64,000 nucleotides of DNA from Fusicatenibacter saccharivorans (GCF_027667425.1 NZ_JAQEGR010000018.1:6434-70433), one strand, 5' to 3'; shown: positions 43,843 through 52,697, numbered from the stretch's first letter. Notes: generated by a model not told the origin, from the letters alone. Numbers and translations are program-made.

Positions 43843-45662
43843 TGAAAATGAAAGAACGGTTTCATGCCATCTGCCGCTTTTTAACTATGGTGAGCCAGGG
43901 CAATCACCGCGTGCTGTTCTGGCTTCTCGGAAGCGCTTTTGCAGCTGCAACGCTGCCGTATCTCTCCTTGTTTTTCTCGGCGCGAATTTTGAATTTACTG
44001 CTTGCAAAGTCGTACCGCGCCTGTCTGTATACTGTTGTCGTCTTTCTGCTTACGCAGTATGGGCTGGGATTGTTTGAAAAAATCTGCCGTCAGTATCTCG
44101 ACGGCCAAAAAGAACTCTGTCTTGCACGCACGGAACAGAAAATCACCGCAAAGGCGCTGGAGCTGGAGTTTGAGAAATTCGAAAAAACAGAGACGATGGA
44201 TGCCATCCGGCGCACCAACGTCTCCTCCATGGGATCGGGAAATGTGGGTGACCAGCTCATTGTCATTCATACGCTGATCACTTCCCTGCTCTCGGTTCTC
44301 TATGCCCTGTTTTTCCTGCTCCGTCTGTTTCTTCTGTCCGCCAGCAGCAGGAAGAACTTTTTCACCTCGCCGTTTTCGATGCTTGCACTGCTCCTGCTCT
44401 GTGGTGTGCAGCTTGCACTTTCCTCCCGCATCAACCGCAAGAGTACACAGAAAAAGATAGAGCTGAACCAGGGCAACGACCATTCCAACTCGGTTGCCAA
44501 TTATCTCGCCAATGCGACGCTGGAAGAACGGCGCGCGGACGATATCCGCATCGGTCATTTTGATCACTTTCTCGACACACAGTTTGGAAAGGCCATGGAA
44601 CATTTCCTGCCGATGTACCTCGACTTCGCCCGCTTCTCCACCATCACAGACGGAAAAAACGCGCTGCTTTCGCTCCTTTCCAATTTCGCTGCGTACCTTG
44701 TGATCGGCGCCAGGGCTCTGTACGGCGTTCTCCCCATCGGGGATGTTCTTCTGTATGCCGGTTCCGTGACACGCGCCATGAGTGATCTTCAGACATTTCT
44801 CGCAACCGGATCGGAGTTCGACTATATCAATTCCTATCTCTCGACCTATGAGGATTTCATCGCGCAGCCGTCTATGGCCTACGACGGTACACTGCCGATT
44901 GAGAAACGCGACGACGGCCAATATGAATTTGCGTTCCACGATGTCTCATTCTCCTATCCCGGCACGGATCTTCCGGTGCTCGAGCATGTGACACTGTCCT
45001 TTGCCGTCGGCGACAAAACCGCCCTCGTTGGCCGCAATGGAGCCGGAAAAACGACACTCATCAAGCTGCTCTGCCGCCTGTATGAACCAACTTCAGGTTA
45101 CATTACCCTAAATGGCATTGACATCCGCAAATACAATTACAAAGAGTACACCCAGGCCTTCTCCGTGGTTTTCCAGGATTTCCACCTGTTCTCCCTTCCG
45201 CTCGACGAAAACATCGCCGCAGGGACTACGATTGATGAAGCTGCTTTGCAATCCTCTCTTGCAAAAGTCGGTCTCACCGACCGTGTACAGCAACTCCCGC
45301 AGGGCGTCCGCACCCGCCTTTACAACAACAACGGCTCCGGTGTCGACCTCTCCGGCGGCGAGGCCCAGCGCACCGCCATCGCCCGCGCCCTCTACAAGGA
45401 TGCCCCGTTCGTCATCCTCGACGAGCCGACCGCAGCCCTCGACCCGATCGCTGAGGCCGAAATCTATGAACAGTTCAGCCAGATGATCGCCGGTAAAACG
45501 GCTGTCTACATCTCCCACCGCATGAGCAGCTGCAAATTCTGCGACCGCATCATCGTCCTCGACCACGGCCGCATCGCCGAAGACGGAACCCACGACACCC
45601 TCCTCGCAAACCACGGCATCTACGCCAATCTTTACGAAACCCAGGCCCAATACTACACCTGA
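43842..45662 (+). CDS. ABC exporter, fused permease/ATPase, subunit 2
   Basis: This 606-residue partner of the preceding half-transporter has the same plan: membrane domain to about residue 340, then VGRNGAGKTTLI (Walker A), VVFQDFHLFSL (Q-loop), VDLSGGEAQRTAIARAL (signature), FVILDEPTAALDPIAEAE (Walker B) and YISHRMSSCKFCD (switch). In both subunits the catalytic Glu after Walker B is present, so neither site is obviously degenerate. The 3' end is unusually C-rich in third codon positions. A long hairpin terminator follows at 45695. Confidence 0.9.
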   Translation: MKMKERFHAICRFLTMVSQGNHRVLFWLLGSAFAAATLPYLSLFFSARILNLLLAKSYRACLYTVVVFLLTQYGLGLFEKICRQYLDGQKELCLARTEQKITAKALELEFEKFEKTETMDAIRRTNVSSMGSGNVGDQLIVIHTLITSLLSVLYALFFLLRLFLLSASSRKNFFTSPFSMLALLLLCGVQLALSSRINRKSTQKKIELNQGNDHSNSVANYLANATLEERRADDIRIGHFDHFLDTQFGKAMEHFLPMYLDFARFSTITDGKNALLSLLSNFAAYLVIGARALYGVLPIGDVLLYAGSVTRAMSDLQTFLATGSEFDYINSYLSTYEDFIAQPSMAYDGTLPIEKRDDGQYEFAFHDVSFSYPGTDLPVLEHVTLSFAVGDKTALVGRNGAGKTTLIKLLCRLYEPTSGYITLNGIDIRKYNYKEYTQAFSVVFQDFHLFSLPLDENIAAGTTIDEAALQSSLAKVGLTDRVQQLPQGVRTRLYNNNGSGVDLSGGEAQRTAIARALYKDAPFVILDEPTAALDPIAEAEIYEQFSQMIAGKTAVYISHRMSSCKFCDRIIVLDHGRIAEDGTHDTLLANHGIYANLYETQAQYYT

Positions 45663-45694
45663 GTCCTCACCCTCCCGTCCCCCACAACGTAAAT

Positions 45695-45765
45695 GGGAGT
45701 CAGAAAAACACAACCCCTGGCAGTTCGTGCTAAGAACTTCCAGGGGTTGTGTTTTTCTGGCTCCC
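45695..45765. terminator. Very long bidirectional terminator hairpin
   Basis: About 30 base pairs with three mismatches (arms 45695-45726 and 45735-45765) include AACCCCTGG/CCAGGGGTT and an A-run paired to a T-run. It sits six bases before the stop of the convergent NUDIX gene and serves both genes. Confidence 0.85.
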
Positions 45766-45771
45766 CTCCAC

Positions 45772-46377
45772 TTATTTCAGGAATGCAAACGGCTCCTCAT
45801 CATGAATAAAATGCATCAGATGATAAGAACACATAATTGCTACATTTTCTTCCTTTAAGATTCTCTTTGCCTCCTCGCGGTCAGCAAGGACAACTTCGAT
45901 CACTTCGCTCTCTTCGAGGTATTTGCGGCTGATCTCGCCCTCGCACCAGCCGTAAACGGCAGAGCATGCTTCATCAGTCAGGCCGATTGTGGTGAAGAAC
46001 GGTTTCTCGTAGCAGGGATCTACTTTCAACGGGTGAAACGTAAGACCGGTCTCCTCATGCATCTCGCGCACGGCAGCCTCATGGAACTCCTCGCCCGGTT
46101 CCACCAGGCCTGCCGGGAATTCGTAGATGTAGTCATCAATGGAAACGCGGTACTGGCGCACCAGGACAATTTTGTCGCGTTTTTCCCCGTACAGACTGTA
46201 CATCAGCACACCGTCCGGCGTATTTTTCCTTGTTTTAATCTTCATCTGCTCGATGGATTTTGCGCGGGAAGCCACGTAATAGCGGAAGTGATGGTTTACT
46301 TTGTTTGTCCCTTCCACCAGGTAAAGATTTACGAACGGATTTTCCGTCTGTTTTGTGATTTTTTCAACATTCGGCAT
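45772..46377 (-). CDS. NUDIX hydrolase (ADP-ribose pyrophosphatase type)
   Basis: This 201-residue enzyme hydrolyses a nucleoside diphosphate linked to another moiety, probably ADP-ribose, in the cytoplasm. The NUDIX box begins GLVEPGE and continues GEEFHEAAVREMHEETGL, preceded by IVLVRQYRVSIDDYIYEFPA. The start is the ATG at 46377, with AGAGG nine bases upstream; a TTG three codons earlier is less likely. It is 26 bases downstream of a small conserved gene, with which it is probably co-transcribed. Confidence 0.92.
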   Translation of the reverse strand: MPNVEKITKQTENPFVNLYLVEGTNKVNHHFRYYVASRAKSIEQMKIKTRKNTPDGVLMYSLYGEKRDKIVLVRQYRVSIDDYIYEFPAGLVEPGEEFHEAAVREMHEETGLTFHPLKVDPCYEKPFFTTIGLTDEACSAVYGWCEGEISRKYLEESEVIEVVLADREEAKRILKEENVAIMCSYHLMHFIHDEEPFAFLK

Positions 46378-46403
46378 AAGTAACAACCTCTTTCTTTTCT
46401 CTT

Positions 46404-46661
46404 TTACTGGTCAAAATCAGTCTCAAACACGCCCTCCGGGGTGCGCATCGTCAGCACGCCGAGGTTGAATTCATCATCCATCACCGTGATGTGGTACTCG
46501 AAAATCACATCATCATCAAATTTCGATAATACCACATAGGAACCGTTCTCTTTTCCCTCGATCTGGTCGCAGATGTCATCGTAAACATCGCTTCCCGAAA
46601 TCGGCCGCGGATAGCCGGATTCTTTGATTTTCTTTTCAATCATTTCATATAATTCGTTCAT
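46404..46661 (-). CDS. Small conserved hypothetical protein
   Basis: This is an 85-residue, very acidic cytoplasmic protein (ELYEMIEKKIKESGYPRPIS, then SKFDDDVIFEYHITVMDDEF) with a good GAGGG ribosome site. I do not know its function. It is the first gene of a two-gene unit with the NUDIX hydrolase and could be accessory to it. Confidence 0.7.
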   Translation of the reverse strand: MNELYEMIEKKIKESGYPRPISGSDVYDDICDQIEGKENGSYVVLSKFDDDVIFEYHITVMDDEFNLGVLTMRTPEGVFETDFDQ

Positions 46662-46742
46662 GTTCTGCCCTCGTTTTTCTTTTTATCGGTTATGTTTCAT
46701 TGTACCACGAAAAGACCCGCGGGGACAATCCATTGCGGCGAT

Positions 46743-47168
46743 TCACCGTGAACTTTTTTTATTTTCATACATCTTCTGGTCCGCCTGTTTCATGATGACG
46801 GATTCCGAGATTTCCATGTTTTCCCGGACCATTCCGCCGACGGTGCCGTTGATTCTGTTGTACGCCGTCATGATGCCCTCTGCACCGCTCTCCTCAATAC
46901 ATCTGCGGAACGGCTCGAGATACAGCTCATATTTATTCCGCGGGTCAATCGAAGAGTTCTTCCAGCCGCGGCCGACCTCGGTGTTGTTTCCATAGAAGTG
47001 TTTCAGGGTTGATGCACAGCGCAGATATTTTGGATCGTCGCCCTGCATTCCCTCGATGTAAGCGCCGGCCATTTTTCCGGTCAGCACAGGGTTCTCGCCG
47101 TAGCACTCCTCGTTTCTTCCCCATCTCGGATCACGCTCGAGGTCAACGGTCGGTGCCCAGCGGCTGCG
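46743..47168 (-). pseudogene. GH3 glycosidase fragment fused to a GGDEF C-terminal tail
   Basis: Reading leftward from 47168, the frame starts inside a family-3 glycoside hydrolase: RWAPTVDLERDPRWGRNEEC, YGENPVLTGKMAGAYIEGMQ, LKHFYGNNTE and EGIMTAYNRINGTVGGM. At about 46820 the homology switches within the same frame to SVIMKQADQKMYENKKSSR, which is the end of a GGDEF domain. The start and catalytic part of the glycosidase are missing, and its upstream edge abuts the aldolase stop codon in the same frame. The result is a relic of two recombination or deletion events, with no function expected. Confidence 0.75.
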
Positions 47169-47180
47169 GGAAGGATGTCG

Positions 47181-47819
47181 TCACGTCCGGCTTTCCTTTA
47201 CGATCTCAACCGCCTCTTTCACCAGCTCTTCAATGCGGTCGAATTCGTTGTTTTCAATCATCGTATTTTTTACCATCCAGCTTCCGCCGCATGCTGCGAT
47301 GCGGTCGTATGCCAGGTATTCTCTTACATTCTGCGGGTTGATGCCGCCGGTCGGCATGAATTTCATCATGGTGTACGGTGCTGCGATGGCACGGATGTAT
47401 TTCAGTCCGCCTGCCGGTTCTGCCGGAAAGAATTTCACCATGGTGAGCCCAAGACCGATTGCCTGCGCCATCTCAGTCGGGGTCACGATGCCCGGGATCA
47501 CTGGTACTTCGTGTGCCTGGCACCATTTTACTACCTCCGGGTTGAGGCCCGGGCTGACGATAAATTTTGCTCCGGCTTTCACGGCGCGGTCCGCCTGCTC
47601 GGTTGTGAGCACAGTTCCGGCTCCCACCAGCATCTCCGGGAATTTTTCGCTCATAATGCGGATGGATTCTTCTGCCGCATCGGTGCGGAAGGTCACCTCG
47701 GCGCAGGCAAGTCCGCCCTTGCAGAGAGCTTTGGCAAGCGGCTCTGCTTTTGCTGCATCCTGTAAAACGACAACCGGCACAATGCCGTATGTTCCAAGCT
47801 GTTCGAGAATCTGATTCAT
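47181..47819 (-). CDS. eda: KDPG/KHG aldolase
   Basis: This 212-residue class I aldolase cleaves 2-keto-3-deoxy-6-phosphogluconate (or 4-hydroxy-2-oxoglutarate) to pyruvate and an aldehyde. Family blocks are CAEVTFRTDAAEESIR, VGAGTVLTTEQADRAV, the Schiff-base Lys in AKFIVSPGLNPEVVKW, IPGIVTPTEMAQAIGLG and VKFFPAEPAGGLKYI. The stop at 47181 is immediately followed by the GH3 relic in the same reading frame, so the original 3' neighbour was lost. It has no associated kinase here, so it probably serves uronate or amino-acid breakdown. Confidence 0.93.
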   Translation of the reverse strand: MNQILEQLGTYGIVPVVVLQDAAKAEPLAKALCKGGLACAEVTFRTDAAEESIRIMSEKFPEMLVGAGTVLTTEQADRAVKAGAKFIVSPGLNPEVVKWCQAHEVPVIPGIVTPTEMAQAIGLGLTMVKFFPAEPAGGLKYIRAIAAPYTMMKFMPTGGINPQNVREYLAYDRIAACGGSWMVKNTMIENNEFDRIEELVKEAVEIVKESRT

Positions 47820-47940
47820 GATAGCTGTTCCTCCGTTTTGATCTTTATCTGAAATTTATTCTGCATTCTGTTTTTATTTTATTCCCTTGTATCATAACCG
47901 GACAAGTTGTTTTTTTCTATTGTGCGAATTGCCGAATACA

Positions 47941-47969
47941 TTGTAAAACTTGCTGTTTTGTGATATGCT
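47941..47969 (+). promoter_or_regulatory. Sigma-A-type promoter of the AraC gene
   Basis: TTGTAA (47941-47946) and TATGCT (47964-47969) are spaced by 17 bases, about 55 bases before the AraC start. The 200-base gap is divergent between the aldolase and AraC genes. Confidence 0.65.
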
Positions 47970-48023
47970 GGGAATTGTTGTTATGGTTCAAAAATATCAT
48001 TTTTTTGCAAGGATGCTTTTATT

Positions 48024-48899
48024 ATGAAAGAAAAACTGCAGACGAAATTTGCCACCCGGCAGTACATGATTTCGGATACGTTTGAGTTATACTATTACAG
48101 CACCGACGATGTGCCCGGCGTAAAAGAACATACGCATACGCATTATGAGTTCTATCTCTTTCTCGAAGGGGCGATCTCACTGGAAATCGACGGAGTGCTC
48201 TACACACCGACGCCCGGCGATCTTCTTCTGATTCCGCCCGGCGTGCCGCATCATCTGGTGATGCACGACCTGTCTGTGCCGTACCGCCGCTTTGTTTTCT
48301 GGGTCAGCGCCGCTTTTGCAGAGCAGCTCTGCGCCCGTTCCGCCGACTACGTTTACCTGATGGAATACGCTGCCGAAAATCAGAAATATCTGTTCCCTCT
48401 CGATTCCGTCGAGTTCAACACGATCCAGTACCGCACCATCCGCCTGATTGAGGAAATGCGGTCCGATCATTTTGGAAAAGAGACGCAGATTTTTCTCTAC
48501 GTCAGCGACCTGCTGATGCAGATCAACCGAACGGTGTATGAGCAGCATCACCCGCTCACCCGGAAAGCACAGCTCTCGCTGTATGAACAGCTCTGTTTCT
48601 ATATTGATGAGCACCTGTCCGAGGATCTGTCGCTCGAACGGCTGGCGGCGGAACTTTTTGTGAGCAAATATCACATTGCACACGTTTTCAAGGATGAAAT
48701 CGGCATGTCGATCCACCAGTACATTTCCAAAAAGCGGCTGGCAAGGTGCCGTGAAGCGCTGCTCGGCGATGTACCGGTCACAAAGGTGTATCTGCTGTTC
48801 GGATTTCACGACTATTCGAGTTTTTACCGCGCGTTTAAAAAAGAGTACGGGATCTCGCCGAAGGATTTTAAAGAACTGCATACCGTTACCAGCGATTAA
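48024..48899 (+). CDS. AraC-family transcriptional regulator
   Basis: This 291-residue regulator has an N-terminal cupin ligand-binding domain (EHTHTHYEFYLFLEGAISLE, LLIPPGVPHHLVMHD) and a C-terminal pair of helix-turn-helix motifs (LSLERLAAELFVSKYHIAHV, RCREALLGDVPVTKVYLLFG, FHDYSSFYRAFKKEYGISPK). Such regulators usually respond to sugars. It diverges from the KDPG aldolase gene, which is a possible target. A small gene of unknown function follows after 54 bases. Confidence 0.92.
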   Translation: MKEKLQTKFATRQYMISDTFELYYYSTDDVPGVKEHTHTHYEFYLFLEGAISLEIDGVLYTPTPGDLLLIPPGVPHHLVMHDLSVPYRRFVFWVSAAFAEQLCARSADYVYLMEYAAENQKYLFPLDSVEFNTIQYRTIRLIEEMRSDHFGKETQIFLYVSDLLMQINRTVYEQHHPLTRKAQLSLYEQLCFYIDEHLSEDLSLERLAAELFVSKYHIAHVFKDEIGMSIHQYISKKRLARCREALLGDVPVTKVYLLFGFHDYSSFYRAFKKEYGISPKDFKELHTVTSD

Positions 48900-48953
48900 C
48901 ACGGTCGTTCCAAATGCACTGTTCACTTTGTACTTTTCAGGAGGATTTTTAAT

Positions 48954-49217
48954 ATGTTTCAGATGTGGGGAAAATTAGTGGAAAACAATCATATTCTTCA
49001 GGATCTTACCGTCTGCATCGACGATGAGGATACCAGAACGCACAAGGTCTTCCGTGCGCTCGATGAAATCTGTGATGCCTGGAATCTGGCTAAGCCGATC
49101 TGGCTCGATACGAATATTTCGGAGTTTAAACGGAGATCGAAAACGCGGTTCACACAGGATAATTTTATTGAATCGCTGGAGTTTGATTATCTGGAAATTC
49201 AGATTACAGAGGAATAA
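48954..49217 (+). CDS. Small conserved hypothetical protein
   Basis: This 87-residue protein has a GGAGG site before the ATG. It is acidic, has no membrane segment, and carries a basic patch (EFKRRSKTRFTQDNF). I recognise no domain. It is the last gene of a probable two-gene unit with the AraC regulator and ends just before a strong terminator. Confidence 0.7.
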   Translation: MFQMWGKLVENNHILQDLTVCIDDEDTRTHKVFRALDEICDAWNLAKPIWLDTNISEFKRRSKTRFTQDNFIESLEFDYLEIQITEE

Positions 49218-49251
49218 TGTTCTCTCGTTTTTGCAGCGAATAAAGCAAATG

Positions 49252-49330
49252 CAAAAGCCGGGCATCCGGCGGAACTTGGGAGCGGCTGTTCTTGCAGTCC
49301 CCTCTGCGGTTCCGTCGGATGTCCGGCTCT
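49252..49330. terminator. Long terminator hairpin between convergent genes
   Basis: About 20 bp of stem (AAAAGCCGG and GCATCCGGCGGAAC pairing to the mirror arm ending at 49330) flanked by A and T runs, with a 30-base loop. It serves both the small gene and the dehydrogenase gene. Confidence 0.8.
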
Positions 49331-49364
49331 TTTTATGTATTTTGTCCCTGGATTTGTATCCCTT

Positions 49365-50321
49365 TTATACCACGCGGTTTTCCATGCCGCCTTCCAGGTA
49401 CGAAGCAATATTTTTCTGCACCAGCCCGATCAGGCGCGTGCGGGCTTCCTTCGATGCCCAGGCGATGTGCGGCGTGATGTACAGGCGGTCGTCGTCCGCC
49501 ATTTTCAGTAACGGACTGTCACTGCGGATCGGCTCGCTGGAAAGTACATCGAGCGCTGCTCCGGCGATCAGGCCCTCGCGCAGGGCACAGCAGAGGTCAC
49601 GCTCATTCACGATCGAGCCGCGGCCGACGTTGATCAGAATTGCGTTCCGCTTCATGTTGGCAAACGTTTCGATATTCATCAGGTTCTCGGTCGCCTCATT
49701 TAACGGGGCGTGGATGGAAACCACATCAGAATCCTTCAGCAGACGATAGAGATCGACCCGCTCGTAGTCCGGATCGTCGTGTGTACCGGAGGTGGAGTAA
49801 TAGATCACACGGCAGCCGAATGCCTGTGCAATCGAAGCCACTTTTCTGCCGATCGCGCCAAGGCCGATGATGCCCCACGTCTTGCCCTCCAGCTCGGTGA
49901 ACGGTCTGTCCATGCAGGTGAAAAGACTGCTGGCGGCGTAGCTGCCGTTTTTTACGTAATCATCGTAATAACGGAGTTTTTCTGCCAGATAGAAGTACAT
50001 CGCAAAGGTGTGCTGGGCCACGCTGACGGTGGAATAGCCGGCGACGTTCGTCACGGCGATGTTGTGGCGCTTCACATAATCGAGATCGATGTTGTTGATG
50101 CCGGTTGCGGTGACGCAGATCAGTTTCAGGTTCTCCGCGCCGGACAGGGTGCGGCTGCACATGCGCACCTTGTTGCAGATGACGATATCCGCCTCCCGCA
50201 CACGCTCCGGGCATTCCTCCTCCGTTGTTTTTTCATATACTGTCACTTCTCCAAAACGGGAAAAGCCGGACAGATCCATGTCCTTTCCCAGTGACTCTGC
50301 CTCAAGAATTACAAGTCTCAT
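49365..50321 (-). CDS. D-2-hydroxyacid dehydrogenase (NAD-dependent)
   Basis: This 318-residue cytoplasmic enzyme reduces a 2-oxoacid to its D-2-hydroxyacid or the reverse. The NAD fold has WGIIGLGAIGRKVASIAQAF; the catalytic Arg is in NVGRGSIVNERDL, and the catalytic His in YITPHIAWASKEA. The substrate loop around CVTATGINNIDLDYVKRHNI suggests a hydroxypyruvate- or lactate-type enzyme, but I cannot settle which. It is a single leftward gene bounded by terminators. Confidence 0.93.
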   Translation of the reverse strand: MRLVILEAESLGKDMDLSGFSRFGEVTVYEKTTEEECPERVREADIVICNKVRMCSRTLSGAENLKLICVTATGINNIDLDYVKRHNIAVTNVAGYSTVSVAQHTFAMYFYLAEKLRYYDDYVKNGSYAASSLFTCMDRPFTELEGKTWGIIGLGAIGRKVASIAQAFGCRVIYYSTSGTHDDPDYERVDLYRLLKDSDVVSIHAPLNEATENLMNIETFANMKRNAILINVGRGSIVNERDLCCALREGLIAGAALDVLSSEPIRSDSPLLKMADDDRLYITPHIAWASKEARTRLIGLVQKNIASYLEGGMENRVV

Positions 50322-50367
50322 GTTGGTTCCTCCTTTTGCAGATGATGATTCTGCTTTATCCGGGAAA

Positions 50368-50403
50368 GCAGTGCCGCCTGTCTGTTTTGAAAGACGGCAC
50401 TGC
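50368..50403 (-). terminator. Hairpin downstream of the membrane-protein gene
   Basis: GCAGTGCCG (50368-50376) pairs perfectly with CGGCACTGC (50395-50403). On the minus strand it is followed by TTTCCC, so as a terminator it is only moderate. It lies 94 bases after the stop at 50497. Confidence 0.5.
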
Positions 50404-50496
50404 CTGAAATATTTTTATCTTAGATACCTGCGGACTGCCGATTCGGAAATATGGTCATGTCGATATGCCATGCTCCCCGGCCTGATCCCCTGGTAT

Positions 50497-51282
50497 TTAC
50501 ACGTATTCGCTGATAATCTCCCTCATCAGCTTCTCTTCCTCGGGCGTCAGCATTCCGGCAAACCTGCTCTCGGCCGCGGCGGTCTGGCGGATGCCCTCCC
50601 TGACTTTCGAAATCCTCGCTTCTTTTTCCGGATCTGCGAACAGTTCATTCCGCTCTTTGGCGGACTCGCTTCCCGCAGTCTGCGGTTTTGCTTTCGCCGC
50701 TCCGGTTCCTGCCTGTGCCATGGTTTCCGCCTGCACCGGCTGCCGTTCGGTCTGCTGTACGGTTTCCAGCACCGCACTCTGTTTCGTCGCTGCAAACTCA
50801 TTTTCCAGATAGTCTGTCCAGCCGTTCAGCAGAATTTCCTCTTTTCCGCCGAAATCCAGACAGAGTCGGAAAAAGACAAGGCCTCCGGCGAGCGCGGTGC
50901 CCGTTCCGAGGTAGCGCATCAGCTCCGCCTCTCCATAACGGTATCGGTAGATCGCCCACAGCGAAAGAATCGACAGCGCCAGAACCGTGAGGATCATATT
51001 CTGGCTTCCGCGCAGAAGCGTCGGGACTGCCATTCCCGCTGACCTGCCCTGTGCAATCTGGCTGCGCATAAACGCCCCGGCATTCGAAAAGGGATGCGCT
51101 TTTCTCTGACACGTTTCCAGCACCGACCTGGTCCATTTCGACTTTGGTTCCTTCAGCCTTCCGAGATCGCGGATGGCCCGGGTGTAGAAACGGTTATTCC
51201 AGAACAGGCACCACACACCGGCGATTCCTGCTGCTATCATTGCGTATAAGAACACATTTTGTTTCACACAAAACTCCAGCAT
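50497..51282 (-). CDS. Membrane protein of unknown function
   Basis: I do not recognise this 261-residue protein. Three hydrophobic segments occur: VFLYAMIAAGIAGVWCLFW near the N-terminus, MILTVLALSILSLWAIY in the middle, and YLGTGTALAGGLVFFRLCL. The last third is soluble, charged and Ala/Glu/Gln-rich, ending LTPEEEKLMREIISEYV. GGGGGAATAAGA directly before the ATG at 51282 supports that start over the longer frame. A promoter at 51590-51618 would give it a leader of about 300 bases containing a paired inverted repeat. Confidence 0.7.
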   Translation of the reverse strand: MLEFCVKQNVFLYAMIAAGIAGVWCLFWNNRFYTRAIRDLGRLKEPKSKWTRSVLETCQRKAHPFSNAGAFMRSQIAQGRSAGMAVPTLLRGSQNMILTVLALSILSLWAIYRYRYGEAELMRYLGTGTALAGGLVFFRLCLDFGGKEEILLNGWTDYLENEFAATKQSAVLETVQQTERQPVQAETMAQAGTGAAKAKPQTAGSESAKERNELFADPEKEARISKVREGIRQTAAAESRFAGMLTPEEEKLMREIISEYV

Positions 51283-51418
51283 TCTTATTCCCCCTGATGA
51301 TTTTTGAATTTGCCTGTCATGATCATATGCCGGTGCTTCCGTTGCGGTGCATCGGCGGATGCCGCGGCAGAATTTGCGCGCACAGGATTCTTCCGCTGGC
51401 ATATCGGCAGTGGAGACG

Positions 51419-51497
51419 TGTTACAGTTCACAGGTACCTGGGAACTGTAACATTCGCAGCCCTCATTGAAAATTTTGCTTCGCAAAAGGAGGGCTGC
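51419..51497. repeat. Composite inverted repeats, with copy 2 of the 22-base repeat
   Basis: Two adjacent palindromes: TGTTACAGTTC (51419-51429) with GAACTGTAACA (51442-51452), and GCAGCCCTC (51456-51464) with GAGGGCTGC (51489-51497). The second encloses TTTTGCTTCGCAAAA. Bases 51473-51494 are identical to 29502-29523. It could be a short dispersed element or the structured leader of the membrane-protein gene. Confidence 0.6.
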
Positions 51498-51589
51498 TCA
51501 CACCTGAATCACTTTCTTACGCAGCAAAACAGCAAGTGTTTTACTGCTGAGCAATCCGTAGTGAGCATCTTCTTGTTCCGATGTGCCAC

Positions 51590-51618
51590 AGTATAGCACT
51601 GCCGGAAAAATTTGGAAA
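51590..51618 (-). promoter_or_regulatory. Possible promoter for the membrane-protein gene
   Basis: TTTCCA (51613-51618) and TATACT (51590-51595) on the minus strand are 17 bases apart. The -35 box is weak. I saw no gene in the remainder of 51283-51772. Confidence 0.45.
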
Positions 51619-51772
51619 CAAAAAACGTTCGTCAAATTCTTTGTGATTCTGTGCTTTTTCGCGTGAATTTTTATTTTTCGTTCCTTCAGGGGACTGCTTT
51701 CGTGCCGGTTCGCGTGGTTTCGCTGGTTTTCGCCTGCCCGTTTGTCGATTTTTTCTTCTTGCTTTTTTTAGA

Positions 51773-52471
51773 TTACAGGCGTTTTACCATTTCCTGCAGC
51801 AGGTTGACACAGTGGCGGGCTGCCTCGCTCTCAAAGGTCGGGTAGTCCATTGTTGCGCTGTCGTCTGCTTTGTCGGAGATGGCGCGGAGTACGACGTATG
51901 GAATCTTGTTCAGATAAGCGCCCTGCGCAATCGCAGCGCCCTCCATCTCGGCGCAGGAACCGTTGAATTCCTCGATCAGATGGTTTTTCACTTCTTTGCT
52001 GGAAATAAACTGGTCACCGCTGACCACGCGTCCGCGGAATACCTGGATTTCCGGATTGACTTCCTTGCAGACTTCCTCTGCCACCTCTGCGAGGTGCTCG
52101 TCTGCCTGGAAGCTTAAAACACCCATCTGCGGAATCTCGCCGAGCGGGTATCCGAAGATGCGCACATCCATGTCGTGCTGAACAGCATCGGTCGAGATGA
52201 CGATATCGCCGATGTTGATTTCATTCCGCAGGGAGCCTGCAATTCCGGTGTTGATGACACAGTCCACGCCGTAATCATCTACAAGAATCTGGGTGCAGAT
52301 ACCGGCATTTACTTTGCCGATTCCGCTGCGCACAACAACCACTTCTTTTCCGTTCAGGTAACCGTGGTTGAACTCCATGGATGCTTTCGTGCGGATTGTA
52401 ACATCCGTCATCATTTCCTTTAAGCTTGCAACTTCAACTTCCATTGCACCGATGATTCCGATTAACTTCAT
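51773..52471 (-). CDS. mtnN: MTA/SAH nucleosidase
   Basis: This 232-residue enzyme cleaves methylthioadenosine and S-adenosylhomocysteine, feeding methionine salvage and autoinducer-2 precursor formation. Diagnostic blocks: KLIGIIGAMEVEVASLKEMM, VINTGIAGSLRNEINIGDIV, the active-site EMEGAAIAQGAYLNKIP and AISDKADDSATMDY. The ATG at 52471 is preferred to a TTG six codons earlier because GGAGG precedes it by eleven bases. It is a single leftward gene. Confidence 0.96.
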   Translation of the reverse strand: MKLIGIIGAMEVEVASLKEMMTDVTIRTKASMEFNHGYLNGKEVVVVRSGIGKVNAGICTQILVDDYGVDCVINTGIAGSLRNEINIGDIVISTDAVQHDMDVRIFGYPLGEIPQMGVLSFQADEHLAEVAEEVCKEVNPEIQVFRGRVVSGDQFISSKEVKNHLIEEFNGSCAEMEGAAIAQGAYLNKIPYVVLRAISDKADDSATMDYPTFESEAARHCVNLLQEMVKRL

Positions 52472-52669
52472 GTTTATGATATCCTCCAATAACTTTACAT
52501 GTACTCTCCGATTCTTTCTGTTCTTGCTTTTATGAAATCATTTTTGTCAGCGGTCAGCCGCTAAAGTAAGAACGGAAAACTCCGGGAGTCCATTTTCTTT
52601 TCCTTCTGGTTTCTTTGTAATTCCTGTTACAGTATACAATAAATTTTGGATCTGTGGTATCTTTTTTCT

Positions 52670-52697
52670 TTGCTGTTTTCGTAATCTATGATATAAT
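52670..52697 (+). promoter_or_regulatory. Sigma-A-type promoter of the TSCPD gene
   Basis: TTGCTG (52670-52675) and a perfect TATAAT (52692-52697), spaced by 16 bases, 78 bases ahead of the start codon. The 300-base gap 52472-52775 is otherwise empty. Confidence 0.7.
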
